A stretch of 64,000 nt of DNA from Capsicum annuum (GCF_002878395.1 NC_061119.1:14174815-14238814); one strand, 5' to 3'; positions 48,390 to 60,407 are shown, numbered from the stretch's first letter. Notes: a model not told the origin generated them from the sequence alone. Translations and numbers: made by a program.

Positions 48390-49037
48390 CCATATCTTAG
48401 CTGGGTTGAGTATCAGGAAGAAGGTCAATACCAAATTCTATTTCTCCATCGGGAGGTACCCCCGGTAAATCTTCAGGAAAAATATCCAGAAAATCATTGA
48501 CTACACGGACTGACTGAACTGTTGGAGCCTCAGAGTTAATGTCTTTGACTCGAACTAGATGATAAATGCACCCTTTAGAGATTACTTTCTGTCCTTGATA
48601 TAAGATATGAAATGACTCATGAGAGATATGGTATTACCTTCCCATTCAAAGACTGGCTCATCTGGAAACTAAAACTTTACCACTCAGGTGCGACAATATA
48701 TAGATACATAATAGGAATAAAGCCAATCTATGCCTAGAATGAGTTCAAAGTTTACCATCTCTAACTCTATTAAGTCTACTAACATTATCTTATAAAGGAC
48801 AATGATAGGACACTTTCCGTAGATCTGTTTGGAAATAACTAACTCACTCACTAAGGTAGAAACTAAGAAGGGCTTAGAAAGTTTTTTAAAACCTACTCCA
48901 AAATTCACCACAACCCACGGAGTCACATAAGAGATATTTGACCCTGGTTCTAATAGCATATAAATATCAAGATGAAATACACGAAGCATACCCATAACAA
49001 CATCTGCTAAACTCTCCTGTTCCTGGAGGGATGACAA
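48390..49037 (-). pseudogene. gypsy protease and start of reverse transcriptase
   Basis: Minus-strand pol remnant. The retropepsin part (RVP_2 type) is at about 49,010-48,684: VVMGMLRVFHLDIYMLLEPG, then VELVISKQIY-like strand, and ILGIDWLYSYYVSIYCRT. The catalytic LLDPG motif reads LLEPG, so the essential aspartate is replaced. After a stop near 48,683 the linker and RT start follow: CIYHLVRVKD, NDFLDIFPEDLPGVPP and EIEFGIDLLPDTQPS near 48,400-48,510. Homology then stops at once and LTR sequence begins, so the polymerase, RNase H and integrase are deleted. Confidence 0.8.
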
Positions 49038-49059
49038 AGCATAGAACCAATTCTAGCAC

Positions 49060-50152
49060 TGAACACAATCGGTACTGGATGATGTGCCTTGAGGGGGGGC
49101 TGGGTGACCTAGAGAAATTGGTGCGCTAATAGCCTGAGTCTGGGGATGAACATCCCTATTTCCTTGCTTAGCATACGAGCACTTTTTGATTTCGTGACCC
49201 AACTTACCACATACAAAAAAACTTTCGGTCCAAACAAATACTCACAAGGATGATTCTTACCACACTTAGCATACTGTTCCCACTTGGTTCTAGGTAAGGG
49301 AGCAATGGCTGAAGATGGCGCCAGAAAGGATGGGCAACCCTGAAACTATGAACGATTTCCCTCAGTGAATCTTTATTGGCCATACTTAAACTACCCAGTT
49401 CTAGCCTTCTTATTTTCTCTACCTCTCCCCTTCAGTTTTTCTACCTCAATCTGTTGAGAATGAGTTATCAATCTAGCAAGGTCCATGTCCCCAATAAGCA
49501 TGGCAGTCCTACACTCCTTGACCACCAACCCAGATACCCTGGTAATAAACTTACTCATACTAGACCTTGGGTAAACTATCAAATTGGGAGCATACCTAGA
49601 TAACTGATTGAACTTAAGGCAGTACTCTTTCACAGTCATTAAGCCCTACCTCAGGTTCATAAACTCCTTAATATTTTCTTCTCACAACTCACACAGAAAA
49701 AACCTATCTAGAAATGCATCGTGAAACACCGGCCAACTCATAGGAATCGTATTTTCACCCTTACCTTTCTTCCACATAACCACCCAATCATAAGCAATAT
49801 CCTTTAGCCGGTAGGATACTAATTATATGCTCTCCTCTTCATTTACATGCATAAATTGGGTGATCTTTTTCACCTCATCAAGATATAGTTGTGGGTCCTC
49901 ACCTACCTTCGACCCAAAGAATTTAGGCGGATTCATCCTTATAAAGTCACGAAGTCTAGCTACACCCAAATCACCATCTTACTAATGTGGGATTGCAACC
50001 TGATGGTTTTCCTAAACATTAGCAGTCATATCTTGGGCCAATGCCTGAAAGGTAGCCTAGAATTCAATATGAGACACATTCTCATTCAGAGGATCAATAG
50101 GCTGGGGTGGATTGTTATCATTTCTGTAGGCATTAGCTCTGCGGGGAGGCAT
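49060..50152 (-). pseudogene. gypsy gag
   Basis: Starts at ATG 50,152 (MPPRRANAYRNDNNPPQP), about 190 bases after the primer-binding site. A Gag core runs over about 49,930-49,400: MNPPKFFGSKVGEDPQLYLD, YDWVVMWKKGKGENTIPMSW, KEYCLKFNQLSRYAPN, SMSKFITRVSGLVVKECRTA and KLKGRGRENKKARTG. A degraded CCHC-like knuckle (CAKCGKNHPCEY...) is near 49,200-49,290. Stops near 50,058, 49,980 and 49,645 interrupt it. The set of motifs is common in Solanaceae gypsy elements, as recalled. Confidence 0.8.
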
Positions 50153-50341
50153 ATTCTGTCATGTAAGAGCATGAGTTAAAAGAAGATAGAGACGACTATA
50201 AGCATGATGGATCATGAAAGAAAGAAATGATTTCCTAAAATATCCCATAACCTCTTACTCATAAGTATGGCCCGTTTCACACCCATGATCAAGACCCTAC
50301 GTGACGCGGCTTGTCATATTCCCTAGGACTCTTAAAACCTT

Positions 50342-50356
50342 AGGCTCTGATACCAA
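50342..50356 (-). promoter_or_regulatory. primer-binding site, initiator tRNA-Met type
   Basis: On the minus strand TTGGTATCAGAGCCT follows the 5' LTR after three bases. TGGTATCAGAGC is the standard complement of the 3' end of initiator tRNA-Met used by many plant LTR elements. This proves minus orientation. Confidence 0.9.
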
Positions 50357-50359
50357 GTT

Positions 50360-52927
50360 TGTAACGCCCTAAAACTGAGTCTTGAGATATCACACGGTGC
50401 TCAAGATTACGAGTAGCCTCAAGCTAACCCTGTAAGCCTTCTACTAAATCTGAAACTCATAATAGAGAAATATAACCATTAATTAAACTTAAAATATTGA
50501 ATTATGTCTGAGCTAAGCTGGAATTAATTGAACATAATGTCTGGAAATACTTGACTTAAAATTTTGGACAATCAACACTGGAAATTTGAATTATAACTAG
50601 CAGTCTGACAAGCCTCTACTACTAAAAACTATTGAACCACTAGGACAAACCCTCAGCTAACTCAAACTGACTGAAAATACTAAATCAACTACTTTAATAA
50701 GCTGAAAAACTGAATAATTGGGTCTCTAAACTATGAGGACTCACCAACTATTGGGATGTAGATGGAGATGCTCAAAATCACTCACACTGCTGAAACTGAG
50801 CACCTGAACCTACGTTGTTAAACAATGTAGCACATAGACATATATGTGGATCAATACTTCTAGAATCTACTGATCATGTGAGGGTGAATGCATAAGTAAA
50901 ACAAAATCTCAATGCTTATATAAAATTGTAAAAGAATGCATGCTAAGTGTAGATGACTTACATAGGCTTGAATAACTAAAAACTAAAAATCATAAATCAT
51001 GAGTAATAAAACATACTATATAAATCTTGTGGTCATGACACTTAGTTCTATAAGCTGTACTTGTATTCTAGCTTTAAATCATGTGGTCTAAGAGTAGAAA
51101 GGACTTACTTTTATGTCTGTAAACTGAAAGTTGAAATCTCATGGCTAACATATTATATGAAATAATATTTGAAATGAATTGTGAGCTATACACTTAGTTT
51201 TCTAAAAGCTTTTCTATTAGGATTACTCTTTTCTGTAGGCATTAGGGTTAAGCTTTAGGGAGTTTACTTTTAAAACTTTTTTAGAAGGGAGGTTCTTCTA
51301 ACCGATATAATTCATGTGAGCTATCATGAAGTCCAACGTCTAGTTCCCCTACGGGGAAAACCTCATGTTGGAGAGAGGTGTCATACTCTTGCCAGAGAGT
51401 ATAACCTAAGCTAAGTGATCACAATCTGTATCTGTCATTCATATAAATGAAAAATAATCTGAATTTGTACCTACGTTGGCTCGTAGTTTTGGGGAAATAG
51501 GATGCGCTAAACCCACACTTTCCGCTCGGTGCTAAATACTACTTCCTTTAAATCTGTATGCTCATTTTGTAGGAAATCCACTTTAAAAACTAACATAAGG
51601 GTTTTTAGTTAAAACCAATTATGCATCTATCTGTTTTAAACTGTAATCAAACTAATCTGTAGTCAAAACTGAAATTAATATTGTAAAGTAGATTCCATAT
51701 CTTAGTTGAGGATCAAAAGATCAAATCTTGATTCAAAAGCTGATTGTAAACAAATCATAGGATGCTTAAAAGCATAATCATTTTTGGAATATCAATAATC
51801 AAAATAGGGCTTAATAACCCATGCTTCAAATTATCACAAATCATGCTTAATAGTCAAAATCATGAAGTTCTTGCACAATTCTAGTCAAAATAATGGAATT
51901 AAACTTTCAATATATCTAAAACTATTTTGCACGCCTAAATATGCAAAATAGGCATGAGATTCATCATCTAAAATGCTTGTAAAATCATAATCTTCAAATA
52001 ATGATAATTGGGTATGAAGCCTAAATTGAAATTCATGTAAATTCATATGAAACCATCTTTAAAACAAGTTTTGGGCACAAGGATGGAAGAATTATCCTTG
52101 TTCTTAACCCCACATACCTTAATTGCTGAAATAGATGAAGAAATTTGACTTTAAATTCCTATTGATGCTCTTGAAGATTGTTTCTTAAAGTTCTTGAATT
52201 GAGAACCTTGAATTTTGTATTATCTTGGGAAAAGAATGGTGAAATTTTGGGTTATCTTGAAGTTGAATGTTGAAGCCTAGAATTTATTGGAGAGCAATTT
52301 GATGAATAATGGGTATAAGATTCTTAGAATAGGTTTAATCTTTTGTTTTTCATGATTTCGGGGCTTGGAAAAAGACAAAGTTGCCCTTTGGAAGTTAAAA
52401 TTCAGAACTGGAGTGTCGTTTAAGGCCTTACCGCGATGCGGTGAGTGGTTCATCGTAATACCTACCGTGAAGCAGTGGAATCATAGTGACTCACTGATTT
52501 TTGAAAAATGTTGATTTGGGCATCACCGCGACGCGGTGAGCCCCTCATCGCAAAATCCACCACGATGTCGTGCAATTGTGGTGGCTCTCTAGAAACTGAC
52601 CATTGTTGATTTGACCTCCATCGCGATGCGGTGGCCTCCTCACCGCTATACTCACTGCTACGCGGCCTAATCGCAGTGAGCTGCTTCCTTGCCAATCCAA
52701 ATGGGATCCAAAACTAGTCAAAAAATGCGTAACTTACTCAAGACTTGCTACTTACACCCCTAAATGTAATTTAACTCAAAGCTCGGAAGGTCAACTTAAA
52801 AATCCTTGATGTTTAGAGGAAGTCAAAAATGACTAAATCCCTCACTCTTAGTCTTATTTTCAGGTTCTAAGTGCTATAGGCACATTACTAAGGGCTGAGC
52901 TAAACTAAGAACATACGGGGTGTTACA
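50360..52927 (-). repeat. 5' LTR of the gypsy element
   Basis: 2568 bases, plus-strand reading TGTAACGCCCT to GGGTGTTACA, uninterrupted, next to the primer-binding site. Two of its segments are absent from the 3' LTR only because of insertion or deletion there. Repeated CACCGCGACGCGGTGAG-like phrases lie near 52,430-52,680; the minus-strand frame over them is not a gene. Confidence 0.9.
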
Positions 52928-53130
52928 ACAAATTTTTTTTTTTGGAATGCTTGTACCATCACATTTAACACAAGGACAATGAATCGCCCAAAAAAGTGAC
53001 CAATCATCAACTGTCTTGGCATATTTAACACATCGATTTACATGTTCAACAAATTCCACCCTAAGACCCATTCTATTATCATTATTTTGTTGATATATCC
53101 AGTTATAATCAGCTTCCATCTACACAATCA

Positions 53131-54654
53131 ATCACATTCAAGTAATTAGTTCAAGTCACAAATGTTCACATTTAAAGTACCTACACTTAAACATTTTCAT
53201 GCCACTAATTCACTTCTCAAGTGATCATACTTTACTAAATTCAAAAAACAAGTTCACATTTCAAGTGCCTACACTTAAACATTTTCAAGTCACTAATTCA
53301 CTTCACAAGTTACCAAACTAAACTAAATTTAAAACAAAAGTTCACATTTCAAGTACCTACACTTAAACATTTTTAAGTCACTAATTCACTTCACAAGTTA
53401 CCAAACTAAAATAAATTCAAAATAAATGTTCACATTTCAAGTACCTACACTTAAACATTTTCAAGTCACTAATTCACTTCACAAGTTCCCTAAATTCAAA
53501 ATGAAAAGTGCACATTTCAAGTACCTACACTTAAAACATTTTCAAGTCACTGATTAACTTCACAAGTGACCATGTACTTTACTAATTTCAAAACAAAAGT
53601 TCACATTTCAAGTACCTACACTTAAACATTTTCAAGTCACTAATTCACTTCTCAAGTGATCACACTTTACTAAATTCAAAACACAAGTTCACATTTCAAG
53701 TACCTACACTAAAACATTTTCAAGTCATTAATTCACTTCTCAAGTGACCATGAACTTCACTAAATTCAAAATAAAAGTTCACATTTCAAGTGCCTACACT
53801 TAAACATTTTCAAGTCGCTAGTTCACTTCTCAAGTGACCAAACTAAACTAAATTCAAAACACAAGTTCACATTTCAAGTACCTGCACTTAGACATTTTCA
53901 AGTCATTAATTCACTTCTCAAGTGACCATATACTTTACTAAATTCAAAACAAAAGTTCATATTTCAAGTACCTACACTTAAACATTTTCAAGTCGCTAAT
54001 TCACTTCTCAAGTGACCATGTACTTTACTAAATTCAAAACAAAAGTTCATCTTTCAAGTACCTACACTTAAACATTTTCAAGTTGGTAATTTACTTCTCA
54101 AGTGACCATGTACTTTACTAAATTCAAAACAAAAATTCACCTTTCAAGTACCTATACTTAAAAATTTCAAGTCATTGATTCACTTCACAAGTTACCAAAC
54201 TAAACTAAATTCATAACAAAAGTTCACATTTCAAGTACCTACACTTAAACATTTTCAAGTCATTAATTCACTTCTTAAGTGTCCATGTACTTTACTAAAT
54301 TCAAAACAAAAGTTCACCTTTTAAGTACCTACGCTTAAACATTTTCAAGTCACTAATTCACTTCTCAAGTGACCATGTACCCTACTAAATTCAAAACAAA
54401 AGTTCACCTTACAAGTACCTACACTTAAAGATTTCAAGTCATTAATTCACTTCACAAGTTACCAAACTAAACTAAATTCAAAATACAAGTTCACATTTCA
54501 AGTACCCACGCTTAAACATTTTCAAGTCACTAATTCACTTGTCAAGTGACCATACTTTGTAAATTCAAAACATAAGTTCACATTTCAAGTACCTACACTT
54601 AAACATTTTCAAGTCACTAATTCACTTCTCAAGTGACCACACTTTACTATATTT
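53131..54654. repeat. 90-bp-class minisatellite upstream of the CACTA-2 transposase
   Basis: About 16 units of the array also found in CACTA-1, with AAGTTCACATTTCAAGTACC, CTACACTTAAACATTTTCAA and CACTAATTCACTTCTCAAGT as landmarks. Each unit contains a small CACTT-CTC-AAGTG inverted repeat. It begins within about 12 bases of the transposase start codon. It is interrupted by a TRIM and resumes at 58,614. Confidence 0.92.
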
Positions 54655-54659
54655 AAAAC

Positions 54660-55083
54660 TGTTGGATTTGAAATCGAGAGGGCGTCATGCGGAAGATTAA
54701 AGTTTGCAAACCAAGACAACGATAATTCAGATGACCTAATATAAATTAAAAATATAATATTATTGATATAATTTGGCCAACTGGCCTACACATAAAAACT
54801 TGCATTAAATAAAACATAAAACTATTGGGAGAAAATCACCCCCTAAATAAGACTCGTAAATGACTACATTGTGGATGCTACTGTGTTATGGTATGAGAAG
54901 GGGGGTCTTGCATTTATAGATATCCAAAACCTTTCCTCCAAAAAAGAGGTTTGTCAAATATGGAAAAGTTTTATATTTTCCTTTTAGGAAAAGTAAAAAG
55001 TAATTATGGTACTACTTTTATTTTTCATCAATAGAAAACTAAAATTCAATTTCGGTAAGAAAATTAGGGCAAAAACCCTAACA
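54660..55083 (-). repeat. TRIM left LTR (3' LTR)
   Basis: Begins TGTTGGATTTGAAATCGAG and ends CCCTAACA, aligned throughout with 58,187-58,608. Confidence 0.9.
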
Positions 55084-55085
55084 AA

Positions 55086-57824
55086 TGTCATGCCTCAAAT
55101 CCTATTGGGGCGGACTGGCACCTGTAACCGAGGAGGCCCGGGAGAACCAGCTCATAACCTTATACTTCCCATGCATACCTCTATGACAATCTGAAATTCG
55201 GATAACATCATGTCGCATATAAAAGGAAATAATCACCTGTATAAGCTCGAGAACACATATATATGTATATACAATACCTGGTCGTTGGAGCCATCATGTC
55301 TATTAACAAAACGCCACCTTGACTGTACATTAGGTATACAAAGCCTCTAGATAATACACAAGTTTAACCAAGGTCGGGACACACCCTACCATATAACTAA
55401 CTTTTATACATTACCAAAAGTGACTGGATATGACACGGAAAGCCCCGAAGCAAACTGGATCTCACCAAAAGAAGTTGGATATCCTGGCTCCTACTTGTGA
55501 GGTGTATAAGCTGAGGTACCTGTGCTTGCAGCATGAAATGCAGGTCCCCTGTGGGGACGTCCGTACGAAATATGTACTGAGTATGTAAAGCTGTAGATAA
55601 TCACATATGATATAGGAGCTCAATAGAAATCAGAAACAAGTGAATAAATCATAATAGGAGTGGACCACACTTACTAAAACTTGTGACAACCTGTACATTG
55701 TATTTATTCAATCACTTTACCTTCTTGCTTATCATCTTTGTAATCATTACTGTACTGTACTGTGACCATTAGGCTGCCTCCAGTACATATCAACTGGGAT
55801 CGACCCATGATAGGCTTATGCCCCTGGGATACCACCCATAAACACATAAATAGGGATTTACCCATGATAGGCTTATGCCCCTGGGATACCACCCGCTAAG
55901 AGAGAACTTCCATCACTTAGTTCAGTTAATCTTTGAGATTGTTATTTTGGCCGCCACTGCATTTTTGATACTTTGAAACAATGATACATCAATAAGAGAC
56001 ATATAAATAGATCATCAATGCAATAACAATGAAGTAAGAACTCATTGGCACATCAATGAAGTGTTTTGGAGTCATCAATGCCATAACAATGAAGTAGGAA
56101 CTTATTGGTATATCAATGAAACATTTTGGAGTCATTAATAGCACATGGATTTTGTTTGAGTAACCGGATACCTTCTGACATTCATTAGTGCAATAAACAT
56201 GTAAGATTTGGAAAAAAAGTAAGTATTGGAATGTCTTGACATCTTGTAGGGTGGAAACAAGTTCATTGGTAACGTAGGACATCATACAAAACCATTATGG
56301 ATCACATGTTACTGAATAATTTTGGAAACTTTCTTAATAGAACAATTGTTCACTTTCATGCCAAAGATATGGTATGGAGTATGCTTTATATACCTGACTG
56401 TCAACCTTCAATACTAGTCCCAAATGGACTTCCCATCTTTTTGGATTACTTATCTACAATGAACATATATAGCAATCTAGTATCAACGACCAAACGTCAC
56501 AATTCAATTATTTGAATTCACCAAACTAGTGGTTAAGTAGTAAGCCTTAATTACACCATAAAGGGTGTCACTTTAACCCTCTTATACTCCAATTACATTC
56601 ACATACCATGCATATTCATACAACATCCTCCAATATCAAGTTTGGATTCATTTATCCTTCCAACCAATCCATTAAACCAAATTGAGCCATAGACATAAAT
56701 AATCATCAATTCAATAGTATATCACCATATCAACATTCCATAACTCAATTACCATATCCACCTTCCACAATTCAATACAACCAGACCATGCAAAATAGTC
56801 CATAACCCTATTTTCATCACCTTTCAATAACAACCAATACATATAATCCTCTTTCACACATATACATATGGAAAAGAACAAAGGTAAACAATATTCATAC
56901 CTTAGAATTCACCTCTTGATTATGCAATCCTATTTGCACAAATAATAGGTGCCGTTCGAAGCTCTTGAGATGACAAACACAGTTATCGAATTACTTTGGA
57001 ATTTCTACGGTTGAATCAAAAGTAATTTAAAGGTCAAATTTGGCTAGGGTTTGTTCTTTCTCAATGATTGATGATGAAAATGAGTTTTTGAACTCATATA
57101 CATGTATATATACACATATTCGCGTCCATAATATAATAGGAGATGAACAAAATGCCTTTAAAATTTAAATAATGTCAAATCTGTCCTTTGGTGGACTGTT
57201 TTGATAAGCTAAAGTAGATCGACCATAACTCTTTTCTACGATATCGGATTTGGGTGAAATTAGCATTGTTGGAAGGATAATTCAAAGGGCTTTCATTTCA
57301 TATAAAGTAGGCTACCTAGTTCGTCCTGTACAAGGAGTTATGGTCGTTTGAAGTTGACCCTAAAAAATCTATTTTGGTAGGCTGAAGTAAAACGAGTATA
57401 GCTCCTTACTCAGACATTGGATTTGGATGAAACCAATTGCATTGGAAACAATACTCAAAGATCTTTCTTTTCATAGGTTGCAGATCTCTCAGTTCATTAT
57501 ATTAAGGGAGTTATGATCATTCTAAGCTGACCCAAAAATTCAGCTGGCCTCAGTAGTTTGTGTGCAGGAAATTTTCTTGCACATTTACTATTCCCAAATA
57601 TCCCGGCCACCGTCTTATAGTTTTGAATGTGCTCTATTTTATCAGAAACCTATCCGTTTTTGGAAATCTTTATATCGTTGGAAAGCTTATTCAATTACCT
57701 TCGTATGAAACCATCGACGGGCAAATTTCGGTATAAATAAAATAAAATAAATTAATTCCATATAAATAAGACCAATACACGTACTTGAATACGCCAATAC
57801 ACGTACTTGTTACAGGGTGTTACA
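55086..57824 (-). mobile_element. solo LTR 3, nested at the edge of the TRIM LTR
   Basis: 2739 bases from TGTCATGCCTC to GGGTGTTACA, flanked by perfect ACAAA duplications (55,081-55,085; 57,825-57,829). The left copy overlaps the last three bases of the TRIM LTR. The reverse complement starts TGTAACACCCTG and ends GAGGCATGACA, the usual direction for gypsy LTRs, so minus is likely. A 60-bp-class phrase around GGCTTATGCCCCTGGGATAC is duplicated near 55,820 and 55,865. It lacks the dense ACTGA words of the LTRs at 42,294 and 45,922 and looks like another family. No internal domain. Confidence 0.85.
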
Positions 57825-58172
57825 ACAAATCTCTCGTTTTTTGCTTGATTTTCTTCACATAATCCGCCTTCTTCACATCTTTGATCTTTGTTCTTCATAT
57901 AGTCTTCATCACTGCTGCTTGGCATGCTTAAAAATGACGCTTTTGGTTAAAAGTATATGAGTCCTTTTCAAGTTAAAAGTATTAGAGCCTCTTGTAGGGT
58001 TAAAACTAAGCTTTATTTTCAGATATATAACAACAGGATTGTTGAAAATATGATTGATCATTATCTCGACATGTAGGTTTTTTTTACCAGAAAACCCTCA
58101 TCATCGCCAAGTTGGTTGCAACTTAAATCTTAACATGTCTTCAATCTGAACCATCAGATCTTTGAACCATAG

Positions 58173-58185
58173 GCTCTAATACCAC
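58173..58185 (-). promoter_or_regulatory. TRIM primer-binding site
   Basis: Minus-strand TGGTATTAGAGCC directly next to the 5' LTR. One mismatch from the tRNA-Met complement. Confidence 0.8.
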
Positions 58186-58186
58186 T

Positions 58187-58608
58187 TGTTGGGTTTGAAA
58201 TCGAGAGGACATCATACGGAAGCTTAAAGTTTGCAAACCAAGACAATGATAATTAAGATGACATAATATAAATTAAAAAAATAATACTATTAATATAATT
58301 TGACCAACTGGCCTACACATGAAAACTAACATTAAAGAAAACATAAAACTATTGGGAGAAAATCTCCCCCTAAACAAGACTCATAAATGACTACATAGTG
58401 GATGCTACTATGTTATGGTATGAGAAGGGGGGTCTTCTATTTATAGAGTTCCAAAACCTTTATTTCAAGAAAGAGGTTTGTCAAATATGGAAAAGTTTCA
58501 TATTTTTCTTTTAGAAAAAGTAAAAGTAATTATGGTACTACTTTTATTTTCCATCAATAAAAAACTAAAACTCAATTTGGTAAGAAAATCAGGGCAAAAA
58601 CCCTAACA
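58187..58608 (-). repeat. TRIM right LTR (5' LTR)
   Basis: Begins TGTTGGGTTTGAAATCGAG and ends CCCTAACA; 422 bases. Confidence 0.9.
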
Positions 58609-58613
58609 AAAAC

Positions 58614-58860
58614 ACAAGTTCACATTTTAAGTACCTACACTTAAATATTTTGAAGTTGCTAATTCACTTATCAAGTGGCCACACTTAACTGAAATCAAAA
58701 CACAAGTTTAAGTTTCAAGTACCTACACTTAAACATTTTCAAGTCCCTAATTCACTTATCAAGTTACCACACTTTACTAAATTTAAAACACAAGTTCACA
58801 TTTCAAGTCACTACACTTAATCACTTTCAAATAATTGATTCACTTATAGTATAAGTAAAG
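58614..58860. repeat. minisatellite, continuation after the TRIM
   Basis: The array resumes exactly after the TRIM target duplication (ACACAAGTTCACATTT) for two to three units and then fades out near 58,860. Confidence 0.88.
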
Positions 58861-60359
58861 CAATTGAACAAGTTTAATAAAGCAAATAAGTAGAGGTGTC
58901 ACATGTCCCTCTCACACCATATAATCATCACAAAATTCCTATGACTTTCAAAGCCTTCTACAATGAACAATTCCACCTTAACACTACATTTAAAGACTTC
59001 ATTATAAGAAAATAGAGAGAAATCAACTTACCTTTGCTTGGCCTAAATTGAAGAAAGAGACAAGCGATCACCAAAAAATAGCAAACCAATCCTTTTCCTG
59101 AATTCGAATTCTGTCAAACAACAACATCAAATTACCTGCTACTTCACATTAAGAGGCATAAATTAGTATAGACCATGTTTAAATAGCCAAGAAGTAATTC
59201 AAAATCCCTAAAGACACAACCTATACAGTCAAATCCTCTTTAAACTTACTACTACATCACAACCCAAGCAATTCATAGTCCTATAAATGCGAGTGTTTTG
59301 AATAATTTGAAAACTTCATAATACAAGTGTCAAATGCAACTATGCGTAAGCATCTAAATGAATGATTCAATATAATTGATCTCAACTAAGTTGAATTGAG
59401 ACTTAATTGACATACATAAATGGCTGCCTATGTACCTACACACACATTGTCCTATGAAGACTCGCTTTCACTACGCCTCCAGTGGATTCTCTTAACCTAC
59501 CAAGACTATTGATTTAATATTATGATGATAAATCCACCAAGTGTAGCACCCCAAAAAGAAAGATTATCATGTGTAGTCATCAATTCACTTCACCATGTCT
59601 ATATTGAATGGTTCTTTTGTTCATACAGTTCTTTAACTTTTCTTTATTTTCTTTATTTGCAAGGAAGGACCACTATGTCTGATAGTTGAGTACTTTTCAT
59701 GTAGTAACCAATTGGGACCAGAGAACTCATTGTATAAAAAATCACTGACAAAATGACCAATGAGGAAGAAATTGCAATCCACTATACAGATTTCTGTGTG
59801 CAAAAATAAAAACTATGTAGGGGGACCATATTAGGGTAGGATACTAATTAATACTAGCAAAATAATGGATTTATACGGAGTATATGGTATCGAATATGTT
59901 TTTCAATTTTGCATTGTTGCCTATAGAAAAACTCAAAAACCCAGATACCAAAAAATTAAGCCAAAAACAATGCTACTGCAAAAATCATCGGTGAAACCTA
60001 CTGTCATCGGTGGGTTACTGTGGTTGCAGTTGAGACGATGATGTCACTGTCGTTGATGGTTTACTGTGGTTGTTGCTGTCGTCAGTGGGTTACTGTGGTT
60101 GTTGCTGTCGTCGGTGGGTGACTTGTTGCCATTGGTGGTTGAGAGTTGCTATCGTCGAAGATGTTGCTGTCATCGATGGGATTGGAATTGTGAGCTGAGG
60201 GTAGTTTTGAGGGTGGGTTGGTGAGATTAGGGTAATTAGAAAGGAATTTTGGAATTATGTCGGGTCAGGTCAATAATTGGGTATTACAAAATTGTTGGCA
60301 AAATTAATTATAAGTGCTTGATTTATTTTTTAAAAAAATTAATATCAAATAATTTAATG

Positions 60360-60407
<48 letters not shown>

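Larger units (their letters stand above)
41706..48400 (-). repeat. 3' LTR of the gypsy element, truncated and interrupted
   Basis: Three blocks match the intact LTR in order: 41,706-42,293 (to 50,360-50,948), 45,228-45,921 (to about 50,945-51,630) and 48,329-48,400 (to about 51,632-51,706). The gaps between them are two inserted LTRs. By eye about a dozen differences separate the first 115 bases from the other LTR, so the element is not young. The promoter-side part of the LTR is missing. Confidence 0.85.
41706..52927 (-). mobile_element. Ty3/gypsy element inserted in the CACTA-2 transposase, with internal deletion
   Basis: An 11.2 kb minus-strand element with target duplication ACAAC (41,701-41,705) and ACAAA (52,928-52,932), one mismatch. 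Order on the minus strand: 5' LTR (52,927-50,360), primer-binding site, gag, protease, first part of reverse transcriptase, then a jump at about 48,400 into the middle of the 3' LTR, which runs to 41,706. Most of pol and roughly the first 1.2 kb of the 3' LTR are therefore gone. That LTR also holds two solo-LTR-like insertions. The Gag and protease types fit the chromovirus (Del/Tekay-like) group, as an inference. Confidence 0.85.
38562..53119 (-). pseudogene. TNP2-type CACTA transposase (TNPD-like), split by a gypsy element
   Basis: The transposase that would cut CACTA ends. Minus-strand order: Transpos_assoc domain from ATG 53,119 (MEADYNWIYQQ, then HCPCVKCDG near 52,950), interrupted at 52,927 and resuming below 41,706 (VKDHLYRKEFHEVF); the TNP2 core (PF02992) at about 41,560-40,000 with LSIKSDWN, CVDGFSPF, PGPRNPKIKIDVYLQPL, DFPAYGMLSGW and LKMPDGYASNFGKRV; DUF4218 at about 39,960-39,236 (FFDVMEHLLIHLVHEARLGG, RWMYPG, GSIVEAYL); DUF4216 at about 38,938-38,562 (KDISLGPVKDHIM, DDVDYF, VWVKGD). 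Many stops (for example near 41,658, 40,690, 40,380 and 39,940) and a frameshift at an 11-base homopolymer make it inactive. Confidence 0.85.
54660..58608 (-). mobile_element. TRIM (miniature LTR retrotransposon) inserted in the minisatellite
   Basis: Two LTRs of about 423 bases (54,660-55,083 and 58,187-58,608) run from TGTTGG to CTAACA, flanked by perfect AAAAC duplications (54,655-54,659; 58,609-58,613). Once the nested solo LTR is removed, the interior is only about 360 bases and the element about 1.2 kb, with no coding region: the definition of a TRIM. A primer site TGGTATTAGAGCC (12 of 13 to the tRNA-Met type) next to the right LTR gives minus orientation. The two LTRs differ at roughly one base in ten by eye. 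Confidence 0.88.

Noticed and set aside
52462..52695. 77-codon minus-strand frame
   Set aside because: It covers GCGACGCGGTGAG-type repeats within the gypsy 5' LTR; not a gene.
53131..54654. Possible CRISPR-like array
   Set aside because: Repeats are near 90 bp and contiguous without unique spacers; it is a minisatellite in a plant transposon.
54660..58608. A 4 kb autonomous retrotransposon
   Set aside because: 2.74 kb of the interior is a nested solo LTR with its own duplication; what remains is a non-coding TRIM.
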